A model generated the notes under the pieces. That model did no database searches and was not told the origin of the DNA. It saw only the letters and a list, made by a program, of their open reading frames with translations. The position numbers were made by a program, and so were the translations under genes. 64,000 bases of DNA from Eleginops maclovinus (taxonomy: Eukaryota; Chordata; Actinopteri; Perciformes; Eleginopidae), in the NCBI RefSeq assembly GCF_036324505.1, contig NC_086366.1:12707927-12771926 (forward strand), written 5' to 3'. Shown here piece after piece: positions 1 to 9,283 of the stretch (position 1 is its first letter; each line of letters starts with the position of its first letter).

Positions 1-370
1 CATAGCTTGTTTTTTCTTTGCATGTACCAGCTTTTTCTGATTGTTGTGTTATTTAAATGAATATTAGTGGCAGTGGCATTCTCAACTTATGCTAAGTTAA
101 AGTGTGTATATAGGTGTAAGCAGTGGCGGGCCGTGCATTTCACACCTAGGCCTTCAGTGATGTCCTACACAGTCCTACCTGAATTATTCCACCTCTTAAT
201 ACCATCATTATGACGCCATGGCTCTACAAACTATACATTTAGACAGAAACGCAGTATAACCGGGCGTTGCATCACCTTAACATAGTCAAGTACAACAGAG
301 TTATATTAATATTTCTGAAGCATTTATAATGAATACATCAGCATATTTACAGTTAACTTAATTAATCAGA

Positions 371-715
371 TTATCTGACAAACCGCTCCTTGACACCTGT
401 GTCCGTCACATAACGCAGGACAAGTGCCAGCTGTGCTACATTACCCACATCTGACGTCTCGTCCACCATAACAGCGACAAAGGGTGCTTTTTTAATCTTC
501 ATTTTGATCTCTTCTCCCATCACTTCAGCAATAGCATAAATCAGGTCGTTTTGTATTTTGCCTGAAGTCCCAGTAAACATGTTGTTTGTGTACAGGTGGT
601 AATGCAAATCAGTGTTGTTCTCAGCACGAAAAGAAAGAAGCTCCACGTAGTTTCCTCTGTTTCTGGACTCGGCGCTTTCATCGTGTCCCCTAAATGAAAG
701 TTCCTGTTTACCCAA
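371..715 (-). pseudogene. hAT transposase central fragment (copy 1), DUF4371-like
   Basis: A minus-strand frame of 114 codons includes the segment FVAVMVDETSDV, which resembles the region around the first catalytic aspartate of hAT transposases (VDETxDxS). It lies in a different frame from the zinc-finger fragment, so a frameshift near 730-745 separates them. The frame ends ...KERFVR followed by a stop, and the remaining catalytic residues and the C-terminal dimerisation domain are missing. It is a remnant only. Confidence 0.65.
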
Positions 716-840
716 AAACAGGACACAATCAATCAGTCTTTCAATATTTCCCTATTTTTGTTCACCCTTTCGTTGTGGAGCTCCGTTTCCCTGGGCACTT
801 GTTCGTTGAGCTGTAGATCCACTCGGGTGTCCCCAAAGCT

Positions 841-1176
841 TTACAAAAGCACCAGTGCTTCCAAGTGCCCAGCTGTGCTTTGGTGTCTCGCTGCTGCCTT
901 GGTTAGACAACTCAAGTTTGCAAATTTAGTGTGGCTCCAAACACCAAATCGATCAGTTGCAAATACCAGGCATTCCCGGCAGTACAATTTGCAGTGCCTC
1001 TCGGAGGCTGTGAGCCAGGGGTACCGCTCGTAGTTTCCCTGCTGTGCTAGGCTCGCTAGCGTTGGAGTTGGTCGTTCCCTTTTCAAGATGTGTAGCTTTA
1101 CTTGAAAAGTTCGTTTTGAAAATGGCGTTGTAATTATATCTTCTACCAAATTGATCTCTTGTCCTCCTTCAGCCAT
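841..1176 (-). pseudogene. hAT transposase N-terminal fragment (copy 1), TTF-type zinc finger
   Basis: The minus-strand frame opens MAEGGQEINLVED and contains a Cys/His-rich stretch (YCRECLVFA...LSCLTKAA.RHQ...H) typical of the TTF-type finger at the N-terminus of ZMYM/ZBED-like hAT transposases. It ends at a TAA after LEALVLL, where copy 2 reads on for 36 more codons, so this stop is private to copy 1. The function was transposon-end binding, and the fragment is not expected to be active. The family call is from motif recognition without a database search. Confidence 0.7.
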
Positions 1177-2257
1177 TGTGGGTTGAAAAAAATAGCTTGT
1201 AGAAATCTACACAAATTAGCTCGCTCAAGTTCTAATTCTGTTTGCTAGCTTTGCCCATAGACTGTATGGCTCTGCCTACTGCCTAGCTCTGCCTCTCAAT
1301 AGTGCGTATCCAATCAGAAGATGTGCACGTGCTAACGTTAGCATACGCCTGCTAGCTGGCCCGTTGTCGCCACCTCGAAATCTGATTGGTTAACGCCACA
1401 GTTTTGTTTGCGTTCACTTTAAGCTTACAGCCGCCCGCACTGTTGATTCTGAAGGCCTAAGGGCAGATTTCTTTGACCCTAGCAACACATTATGGCTGAA
1501 ATATGATTGGATAAAAGCTCTAACATAAAGGCCAGCCCTCCAAATCTCGTTCTGAGGCTGGAAGCAGCGCAGCCAAGACGAACGCTATAAAATGAAGAGA
1601 ATAGACTATGGGGAATAATTTAATACGTATTTGTGGAAAAAATATATCAAAATTTAATTTATATTCTGATGATGTTTAGGCCAGCAGAGAAGGCCTTGCT
1701 GGCCCTGACGGCCCACCACTGGGTGTAAGGTCATTTATACCAAAGCCTGCTGTGGACCGCAGGGACAAAAATAAACACTGCATGCAGAGAAAAGTGAAGG
1801 CCTTGCACGGAAAGTCACAGGAAGCACTTTGTGGTTAAATATTAAGTGGGACTAAAACAAGCCTCTACTTGATAAAGTATTTTCAGGTTCATGGAGGAAA
1901 GGGCAAAGACATCTAGGTTGTTCTCATTAGCCTTGCTGCCTGTGAATGTGGAGTATATTTCGTCAGTGTGTTCTGTCAACAGATTAGTTTATCAAAACCC
2001 TCAAATATCCAGTGGCGGGCCGTGCATTTCACACCTAGGCCTTCAGTGATGTCCTACACAGTCCTACCTGAATTATTCCACCTCTTAATGCCATCATTAT
2101 GACGCCATGGCTGTAGAAACTATACATTTAGACAGAAACGCAGTATAACCGGGCGTTGCATCACCTTAACATAGTCAAGTACAACAGAGTTATATTAATA
2201 TTTCCGAAGCATTTATAATCAATACATCAGCATTTACAGTTAACTTAATTAATCAGA

Positions 2258-2599
2258 TTATCTGACAAACCGCTCCTTGACACCTGTGTCCGTCACATAA
2301 CGCAGGACAAGTGCCAGCTGTGCTATACCCACATCTGACGTCTCGTCCACCATAACAGCGACAAAGGGTGCTTTTTTAATCTTCATTTTGATCTCTTCTC
2401 CCATCACTTCAGCAATAGCATAAATCAGGTCGTTTTGTATTTTGCCTGACGTCCCAGTAAACATGTTGTTTGTGTACAGGTGGTAATGCAAATCTGTGTT
2501 GTTCTCAGCAAGAAAAGAAAGAAGCTCCACGTAGTTTCCTCTGTTTCTGGACTCGGCGCTTTCATCGTGTCCCATAAATGAAAGTTCCTGTTTACCCAA
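2258..2599 (-). pseudogene. hAT transposase central fragment (copy 2), DUF4371-like
   Basis: This 113-codon frame is the counterpart of 371-715, with the same MVDETSDV motif and the same C-terminal truncation point (KERFVR, stop). It has a one-codon length difference after MVDETSDVG. Sharing both the frameshift and the truncation with copy 1 shows that the family was already defective before these two insertions. Confidence 0.65.
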
Positions 2600-2616
2600 A
2601 AACAGGACACAATCAA

Positions 2617-3060
2617 TCAGTCTTTCAATATTTCCCTATTTTTGTTCACCCTTTCGTTGTGGAGCTCCGTTTCCCTGCGCACTTGTTCGTTGAGCTGTAG
2701 ATCCACTCGGGTGTCCCCAAAGGTTTTCAAAAGCACCAGTGCTTCCAAGTGCCCAGCTGTGCTTTGGTGTCTCGTTGCTGCCTTGGTTAGACAACTCAAG
2801 TTTGCAAATTTAGTGTGGCTCCAAACACCAAATCGATCAGTTGCAAATACCAGGCATTCCCGGCAGTACAATTTGCAGTGCCTCTCGGAGGCTGAGAGCC
2901 AGGGGTACCGCTCGTAGTTTCCCTGCTGTGCTAGGCTCGCTAGCGTTGGAGTTGGTCGTTCCCTTTTCAAGATGTGTAGCTTTACATGAAAAGTTCGTTT
3001 TGAAAATGGCGTTGTAATTATATCTTCTACCAAATTGATCTCTTCTCCTCCTTCAGCCAT
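2617..3060 (-). pseudogene. hAT transposase N-terminal fragment (copy 2)
   Basis: This 147-codon minus-strand frame starts MAEGGEEINLVED and extends past the copy-1 stop through a Leu/Glu/Asn-rich stretch to NREILKD. There it meets a TGA produced by the same frameshift seen in copy 1. The TTF-type zinc-finger residues are kept. It is the better preserved of the two N-terminal remnants. Confidence 0.7.
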
Positions 3061-3716
3061 TGTGGGTTGAAAAAAATAGCTTGTAGAAATCTACACAAAT
3101 TAGCTCGCTCAAGTTCTAGTTCTGTTTGCTAGCTTTGCCCATAGACTGTTTGGCTCTGCCTACTGCCTAGCTCTGCCTCGTATCCAATCAGAAGATGTGC
3201 ACGTGCTAACGTTAGCGTACGCCTGCTAGCTGGCCCGTTGTCGCCACCTCGAAATCTGATTGGTTAACGCCACAGTTTTGTTTGCGTTCACTTTAAGCTA
3301 CAGCTGCCCGCACTGTTGATTCTGAAGGCCTAAGGGCAGATTTCTTTGACCCTAGCAACACATTATGGCTGAAATATGATTGGATAAAAGCTCTAACATA
3401 AAGGCCAGCCCTCCAAATCTCGTTCTGAGGCTGGAAGCAGCGCAGCCAAGACGAACGCTATAAAATGAAGAGAATAGACTATGGGGAATAATTTAATACG
3501 TATTTGTGGAAAAAATATATCAAAATTTAATTTATATTCTGATGATGTTTAGGCCAGCAGAGAAGGCCTTGCTGGCCCTGACGGCCCACCACTGCAAATA
3601 TCATTCCAACAGATATTTGGGTTGAGTGTTAGTAGGCTACGTGAAATATGATTTACTTCTGCTCTACTTTAGTTTGTACGACTGTCTGCGATATATAATT
3701 GCAAAAACTGTCTAAC

Positions 3717-5248
3717 CTGATGCATGCAGAAAAGTGACCACTGATATCTGTCCATACAGTTTCCATACTGCGAACGAGTTTTTCCAACGCTGCAGACGTC
3801 GTACAGTTTCTGTACACACACATCTCCGTTGTTAGCAGGTTGGTAGCCGATGGTGCAGTGACACAACCCATCGCTGGTCTGCATAAAAGAAGGCAAGGTT
3901 AAAACAAAGTGTTGTATATTTAAAGCTTTCACCAAGGCTGTTACTCTATTAAGCTAATCCGGTCTGATAGCTGTCCTGACTTTTACATCGGTCAACTTTA
4001 CTCTCATCAACAATATGTACTTCGTAGCAGTTGTTGGACCATTTATAAAACAATGTAATTATTGTTTTGAGTGAAGCTAACTGAAAACTACCAAGTAGCA
4101 ACAAAGCTTATAGCTGCCATTAAAAAACTAAAAGAAGAAGAAAAGACGAGTCTGAGCATGCGCAGTAGTTAACGTTCAACGAACGCTTTGCTTTTTACCA
4201 TTTCATGACGTCTATAGTTTTATTTTGAAGATTTATAACATAATTAATTCATGGGTTCTCAAATTTAGTTGTTTCCTTTCTTCCACCATTCATTCATTTA
4301 TTTATTTTCTTTTTTCTTTAGTTCTTGAAAACCCTTGCAATAGTGTGAGAAACAAATCTCTTTCCTATCATGAGCTGATGAGTAAAGGGCTTGCAAGTTC
4401 CAACAGAATAGGAAACCAGACCCTCCTGCGAGGGAACTTGATCTAGAGCTCTTTCAGCTTGAAGCTAGAGGTTGTACAATGTATAATTTTCTCAGTGAGA
4501 AAGCTACTTTCATATTTCATAAGTGAACAAATTATCAAAATATAGGCTTGAGAAATTGAAGTTTTTCTTCAAGTTTATAGAATAAAGAAGGATACTGCAG
4601 GCCAAAGACCTAAGTGGGTAATTGGTATTGTAGGTGATATGAAAACGGTCACATAAGCAAGAGTAAACACATTTTTGGGGCAATGAATGGCTTGATCCTA
4701 CTATTGTGTGAAAGGTCATTGTCACCTGGAAAGTCTGTCCTTTTCCAGAGCAGATGCAAGTGTCCTGACCGGACAGAGGCTGCCGAGCCACAGGGCCACA
4801 GGGCAGGGAGGCAGACAGGCCTGGTCTGGGACAGTAGTGTTGAGGAGGACACTTAAGGCAGCTCTCTATGGACACAGCACTAGCTGCTGGTCCATAGGTT
4901 CTCTTTGGACAGGGGAGTTGAGTAAAACTCCCCAAGGGGCAGTAAAAACCTATTGGAGATAATAAGATACATACAAAGAAGTGTGCAGGTTAACAACAAA
5001 GTCAGTGTTGTTGCCAAACTTGTCAAAAAAAAGTGGCTAAGCATATGCAGAAAAATAATTTACTGTAAAGTGTATCTAATTTTTTGTCATGTCATCCAAA
5101 GATTAATGTGCCCTCAAGATAGCCTACCTGGCTGGCAGGGGGGCCTATCCTGGACCTGTCGGCTCAAGTTGTTTCCATGAACCAAAGTAAGAACCAAAGC
5201 ACTCAGCCAACATGCGCACCTGAGGCTCTTGTCGCATCTCCTCACCAT
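3717..5248 (-). CDS. Secreted cysteine-rich protein, 5' part of gene (GCC2/GCC3-like and EGF-like)
   Basis: I do not recognise this gene. Three minus-strand exons join in one frame: 5248-5128 (start, 121 nt), 4949-4726 (224 nt) and 3878-3717 (162 nt), giving 169 codons so far. All sites are GT-AG and the phases agree (1, 0, 0). The start is ATG at 5248, and an acceptor at 5263 implies a further upstream 5'UTR exon. Residues 1-26 form a signal peptide with hydrophobic core CWLSALVLTLV. Exon 2 is a cysteine repeat (FYCPLGS...CPKRTYG...CLKCPPQHYCP...CGP) like the GCC2/GCC3 or ephrin-receptor-like repeat. Exon 3 (LCHCTIGYQP...DVCVQ) looks EGF-like, followed by more cysteines. It is therefore probably extracellular or a receptor ectodomain. 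The exon 3 donor is good, so the gene continues below 3717. I see no further exon before the window edge; two hAT insertions fill most of that space. Confidence 0.7.
3879..4725 (-). other. Intron 2 of the cysteine-rich gene
   Basis: An AT-rich intron bounded by a GT donor at 4725 and an AG acceptor at 3879. I see no repeat or exon in it. The short open frames here match no family I recognise. Confidence 0.55.
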
Positions 5249-5263
5249 GGTTAATATGTCCAC

Positions 5264-6873
5264 CTGCAGAAGTAAAGGACCAGTCCACAAGTAAACCCAG
5301 CTTCCTTTTCTGGACTCAGGGAGAAATATTGAAATTCTTCATCCAAGATCTGTAAAAAGGTTCTTGGTTTCCTGCCTTATTTGAGTCATAGCCAAGAAAG
5401 TAGTTCTGAAGATGCTTTAACAACCTCACTCCCTTGATAAACCTCTCCTGTCTACTTGTAATGCTGCACACGTGCAGTAGGAGAGTTTGTCTGCATACAT
5501 TTCAATGGCATGCTGAATGATTTATGAGGCCTGTGAGGTAAGGTGACAGTGACAGTGGAGCAACCGTATGCTGATGAAAAGTGGCTGGGAAAACAGAGAA
5601 TAGGGCTGCCTGGTGCTGCAGGGTCACATTACTGCATTTGTTCTTCTCAATCCTACCATGAAACTGATTAAAGATTTGGCTTCCAATGTACATCAACGCA
5701 GCTTTGCTTTATAGGAGTCTACTCAGCAGTTTGTGCGTCACAGCAGCCTCTGTATTCACATAGAAATCCAGATTCAGTACCTGACTGCAAACCGGCTGCA
5801 ACTCTAAACTTGAATTCACATATTGAATATTTATACTGTTGTTCATTGTGTTTTACTTGATGGTCATATACAGAAATACTCAAGGGTTTTATCTGTTAAC
5901 TGAAAGTTTAAATGCAGTAATATAAAATAAAATGTTTCATGTACGCATTTACTTATGTAAGTGACCTGCAATTGCACATACATTTTACTTGTTTGAATTA
6001 AAGGAAAAACACATTTGGCAATTTGACAAAAATAAAGTTTTTTTCTATATTATGTTAACCTTTGACCCGCAGACAGTTCCTCTGATGGTAATCCTTGCGC
6101 ACCTGTGTAAAACAAATAAAGCAAGATTGTTGGCCTCTGATCCCAATTCAAATAGAATACGATACTTAGCACTAACTTATTATCATATAAAGTGTATCGA
6201 ACAGCCGTTATTTCAAAACATTGAAGGTTAATTACGATAGAAACATACAATATCTCAGCGTTTCCACAGTTAACTGCAGCCAACAGTGCTGTTTTTATGT
6301 ACAGTAACCAAAGTCTTACTCTCTCTGTTATTGTATTGAAATGAAGTTGGACTTTGGATAAGTGGAATAACTCTTTCATCACGGTAGCCATGGACTTTGA
6401 CCCTTTAATGACGTCTCGTAAGTTACCTAACTAAACACAGTTCAACTTTCACCCACATTTCCATGTCACTGTGCTCAAAATCCTACACATCGAGTCACAA
6501 ATACTCTACTCGTTTCGGAAATACAGAGTGATCGTAGACGGGAAATGATTTATAATTTGAAGCAACATTATTCATTTTGTATTCATTAACTGTGCAGACA
6601 AATGCAGAAACGTCATGCTGTGCACTGTAAGCAGTAAGACTCAATAATGCACTTAAAGTTGACTTGATTTGTTGGTAAATATAGAGGACACAGTTTAACT
6701 TTATCAATAAAGTTTACCTACTAACCTTTACTTTTACTACTCATTTCCATTCTATCATACTTTTTATCATAGCACTTCCTCCCTTACACTATCTTGATGT
6801 GATGCATCCTTGTTGACGTGACATTATTTCATTCAACAATGCTGCAAGAAGGCTGGTAATTTTTATGAAGGTT

Positions 6874-6876
<3 letters not shown>
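5264..6876. other. Intergenic, between divergent genes
   Basis: About 1.6 kb lies between the minus-strand cysteine-rich gene and the plus-strand apolipoprotein gene. It must hold the 5'UTR exon and promoter of the former, but I cannot place them. The open frames on both strands are short, overlapping and without recognisable domains. Confidence 0.5.

Positions 6877-6948
<72 letters not shown>
6877..6948 (+). repeat. (GT)n microsatellite upstream of the apolipoprotein promoter
   Basis: A 72-bp uninterrupted GT dinucleotide tract ends 81 bp before the TATA box of the apolipoprotein gene. Such tracts are polymorphic and can adopt Z-DNA. Confidence 0.97.
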
Positions 6949-6949
<1 letters not shown>

Positions 6950-7029
6950 GTGTTCTGCCATCAGCCTGACCCTCCACGTGTTGCCTGTTGACACAGGCAG
7001 TTTGGGCTGATGCTTTGATAACAAGGACC

Positions 7030-7079
7030 TTTATAAGTCAGACGAGAGGAGAAGTCCCCCTGCAGACCCAGATCCTCAG
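7030..7079 (+). promoter_or_regulatory. TATA box and 5' non-coding exon of the apolipoprotein gene
   Basis: TTTATAA at 7030-7036 is followed by a short non-coding segment ending CCTCAG at 7079, with a GTAAAG donor at 7080. Transcription probably starts near 7055-7065. A GATA-like TGATAA (7017-7022) and an E-box CACGTG (6975-6980) lie just upstream. A small non-coding first exon ahead of an exon carrying the signal peptide is the usual apolipoprotein gene plan. The exact start site is inferred. Confidence 0.65.
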
Positions 7080-7244
7080 GTAAAGGCCAGCCACTTTTGA
7101 CATATGAGTCTTTCTCTTGTCTTCTGTCTTAGACACAACAGGGAATGTATCTTAAATGAATCATTGATAATTATGTAATCTGGAAATGTTTATGTTTGTT
7201 CTAATACATCTTCTTATCTTCTCTTCCTCAAAAGAAAGATAAAT

Positions 7245-8441
7245 ATGCATCTCAAAGTTGTGATCTTCGCTTTGTCATTCTTGAGAACTGCAGGTATACA
7301 TTTCTCTTTAAATACTGTTTACAACACCCCTTATTTAGCAATGTATTTCTTTTCTTTAATGTATGTTTTCTTTGTCTTCAGCATTCCCTCTCCACCGTAA
7401 CACCAGGGAAGCAACCTTGACTGACTTAAAGGACAACCAGGCTCATGACAAGACAGAACTCACAAAAGATGTGGAGTAAGTGAACTGAACTAAGTACTGT
7501 AAACTAGTTTAAGACCTTAAAATTCATTTGCAAAATCTAAACCCTTATTAATGTTGTGCTTTTGTCTTTCTTTTTTCAGTAAAATCTACAAGAGCCACAT
7601 AGACAGCAGTGACCTTTACAACCCAGATGATCAGAGCAAAAACCCTATGGCAGAGGAGATGCAGCGCAAACTCAACCTTGAGTCAGAGCGTCTGCGAACC
7701 CGCCTGCGCCAAGAGCTGGCCGAACTTCAGGAGAGGTTGTCCCATTCGGCCCACCCCAGCTCCACCCTGGCCAGCATGAGGGAGCGCTTGGCTCCCCTCA
7801 TCGAGCAGCTCCAGAGCTCTCTCAGCAGCAATACCCAAGACCTTTGTGGCCAGCTGAGTCTCTATCTGCAGGGACTGGAGACAGCTGAGGCCCAGACAGA
7901 GACCACTCCGGCTTTGTACCAGGAAGCCTTCTACTGGATGAGCCAAACGCTGGAGCACAGCAGCTCCACGGTGGCTGATCTCATCAGTGACTTCCATACT
8001 AAAACCATTGAGGTGATCAAACATCTGAAAGAGACCAGTTCTAGTGAGCAAGAGGCAGCCAAGTCAGACCACTGGCAGGAAATCAGCTCCAGGATGGGAC
8101 AGGTAGTGAGTTCTTTGAGGGTGGAGGCACAGAACAGGGTGGGGGCTGTCAGAGCAGAGCTTGCTGCTCTGCTAGGAACTGCACGGCCGGGTAAGGAGGA
8201 ATTGACAGCCAGTATGGAGCGTTTCTGCCAAAACGCAGCCTTGCAGAGCCAAGTGTTTCAGGCCCGGATGGAGGGGGTGTTTAAGGGGGTTGAAGATGAG
8301 TTGGATGTCAAAGGAGCCAGCAGCCTGTCTGCATATTCTTCCTCTTCTTTTTCCTCGTCTGTACAGACAGCTGGAAATTTGCAGGAGGACTTCTCAGTCA
8401 AACTTTCTGCTCTGATTGAAGACATTCTGCACTCAGTGTAG
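7245..8441 (+). CDS. Exchangeable apolipoprotein (ApoA-I/A-IV/A-V/E family)
   Basis: This gene encodes a secreted lipid-binding plasma lipoprotein component. The coding exons are 7245-7293, 7382-7475 and 7580-8441, all GT-AG, giving 1005 nt and 334 aa. Residues 1-17 are a signal peptide (MHLKVVIFALSFLRTAA), split by the first coding intron as is typical of the family. The large last exon codes almost entirely for amphipathic helix rich in Glu, Gln, Arg and Leu. Proline- and glycine-bounded helical segments (for example around ASMRERLAPLIEQL) resemble the 11/22-mer repeats. A serine-rich linker (LSAYSSSSFSSS) precedes a hydrophobic C-terminal helix ending EDILHSV. At 334 aa it is longer than ApoA-I or fish ApoA-IV and nearer ApoA-V. 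The C-terminus also loosely resembles ApoA-V, but the exact orthology is unresolved. Neighbours are divergent to the left and convergent with the ZPLD1-like gene to the right. Confidence 0.88.
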
Positions 8442-8468
8442 TGACAGAGGCTACAACACATTTTTCAT

Positions 8469-8486
8469 AATAAAAATGCCAATAAA
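8469..8486 (+). other. Polyadenylation signals of the apolipoprotein gene
   Basis: Two AATAAA hexamers, at 8469-8474 and 8481-8486, lie 28 and 40 bp after the stop codon. This predicts a very short 3'UTR. Confidence 0.75.
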
Positions 8487-9283
8487 CTGCTGTTATTATC
8501 TTATTAAAATGTATCATTTTTGACAATATAGGGATGATGCAATTTCACATGGTTTATTACAGGGCAAGAGACTGTTGTTTTGCCACACAGTTTATAGCTT
8601 TTGAAAATGTTCAACTCTTGCCAAGTTGGACTTTTACATGCAGTGTAGTTAGAATTATACTTGTCTTAAAGTGTTAGTTGTTAGTCTTATCCATTATTTT
8701 GGTTGTTGTTTGCCATTGTACCAGCACAGCAAGAACCCTGTAAATATTTATGAGTGTTTGGTTTTGATTGATGTATTGGTTTCATTCTGTATGACAATTA
8801 TTTTGTAAATATGTGCAATGTAATATCAACCACAGAATGCCAACATGATTTGACTTTTATTTGTAATATTAACAAAACAGATCTGACATATATATTGCAG
8901 ATTATAATGTGCTCCCAGTGTTTTTTTATATAGGCTGTACAAAACATAAGATTCTGTAAATGCAAAATATGGTAAGACTGCCAGTGCAGACCTGCTATTA
9001 TTAAAATAAAAATAAAAACATAAAATATTAAAATTATTTTGTTCTAAAATGACTTCCATATTTCATGTTTCTTCTTTTAGATAGTTCTGGTTTGTCTGTT
9101 CCTTTATAAGTGATAAATGAATACAGATGCATCAAGTATAGAAAGAAGAGGTGATATAAAATACAAATCTTTTTTCCTAGTTCCCAAGGACAAGAACATG
9201 TAGTTATTACCAACAAATCATAACATTATCAGATTGTTGCTTCTCAGAATGAGTAGCAATATAGTATGAGGTGCCAAGGTCTG
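8487..9283. other. Convergent 3' intergenic region
   Basis: This AT-rich stretch separates the 3' ends of the apolipoprotein (plus) and ZPLD1-like (minus) genes. A TTTATT at 8857-8862 reads AATAAA on the minus strand and is a plausible polyadenylation signal for the ZPLD1-like gene. I see no coding sequence. Confidence 0.55.

Larger units (their letters stand above)
121..1721 (-). mobile_element. Non-autonomous hAT DNA transposon, copy 1
   Basis: A 1601-bp element starts CAGTGGCGGGCCGT and ends with the near-perfect inverse, ACGGCCCACCACTG (one mismatch in 14). It is flanked by a perfect 8-bp target duplication, GGTGTAAG, at 113-120 and 1722-1729. The 8-bp duplication and the CAGTGG ends are hAT hallmarks. 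The interior carries two minus-strand transposase remnants, described separately, and lacks the rest of the catalytic and dimerisation region. It is very similar to the copy at 2010-3594. It must depend on a transposase supplied from elsewhere. Confidence 0.9.
2010..3594 (-). mobile_element. Non-autonomous hAT DNA transposon, copy 2
   Basis: A 1585-bp second copy of the 121-1721 element has the same CAGTGG...CCACTG ends. It is flanked by a different perfect 8-bp duplication, CAAATATC, at 2002-2009 and 3595-3602. The two copies differ by scattered substitutions and small indels, for example an 11-base stretch near 1300 that copy 2 lacks. Different duplications prove two separate insertions rather than a segmental duplication. 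The 280 bp between the copies holds nothing I recognise. Confidence 0.9.
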
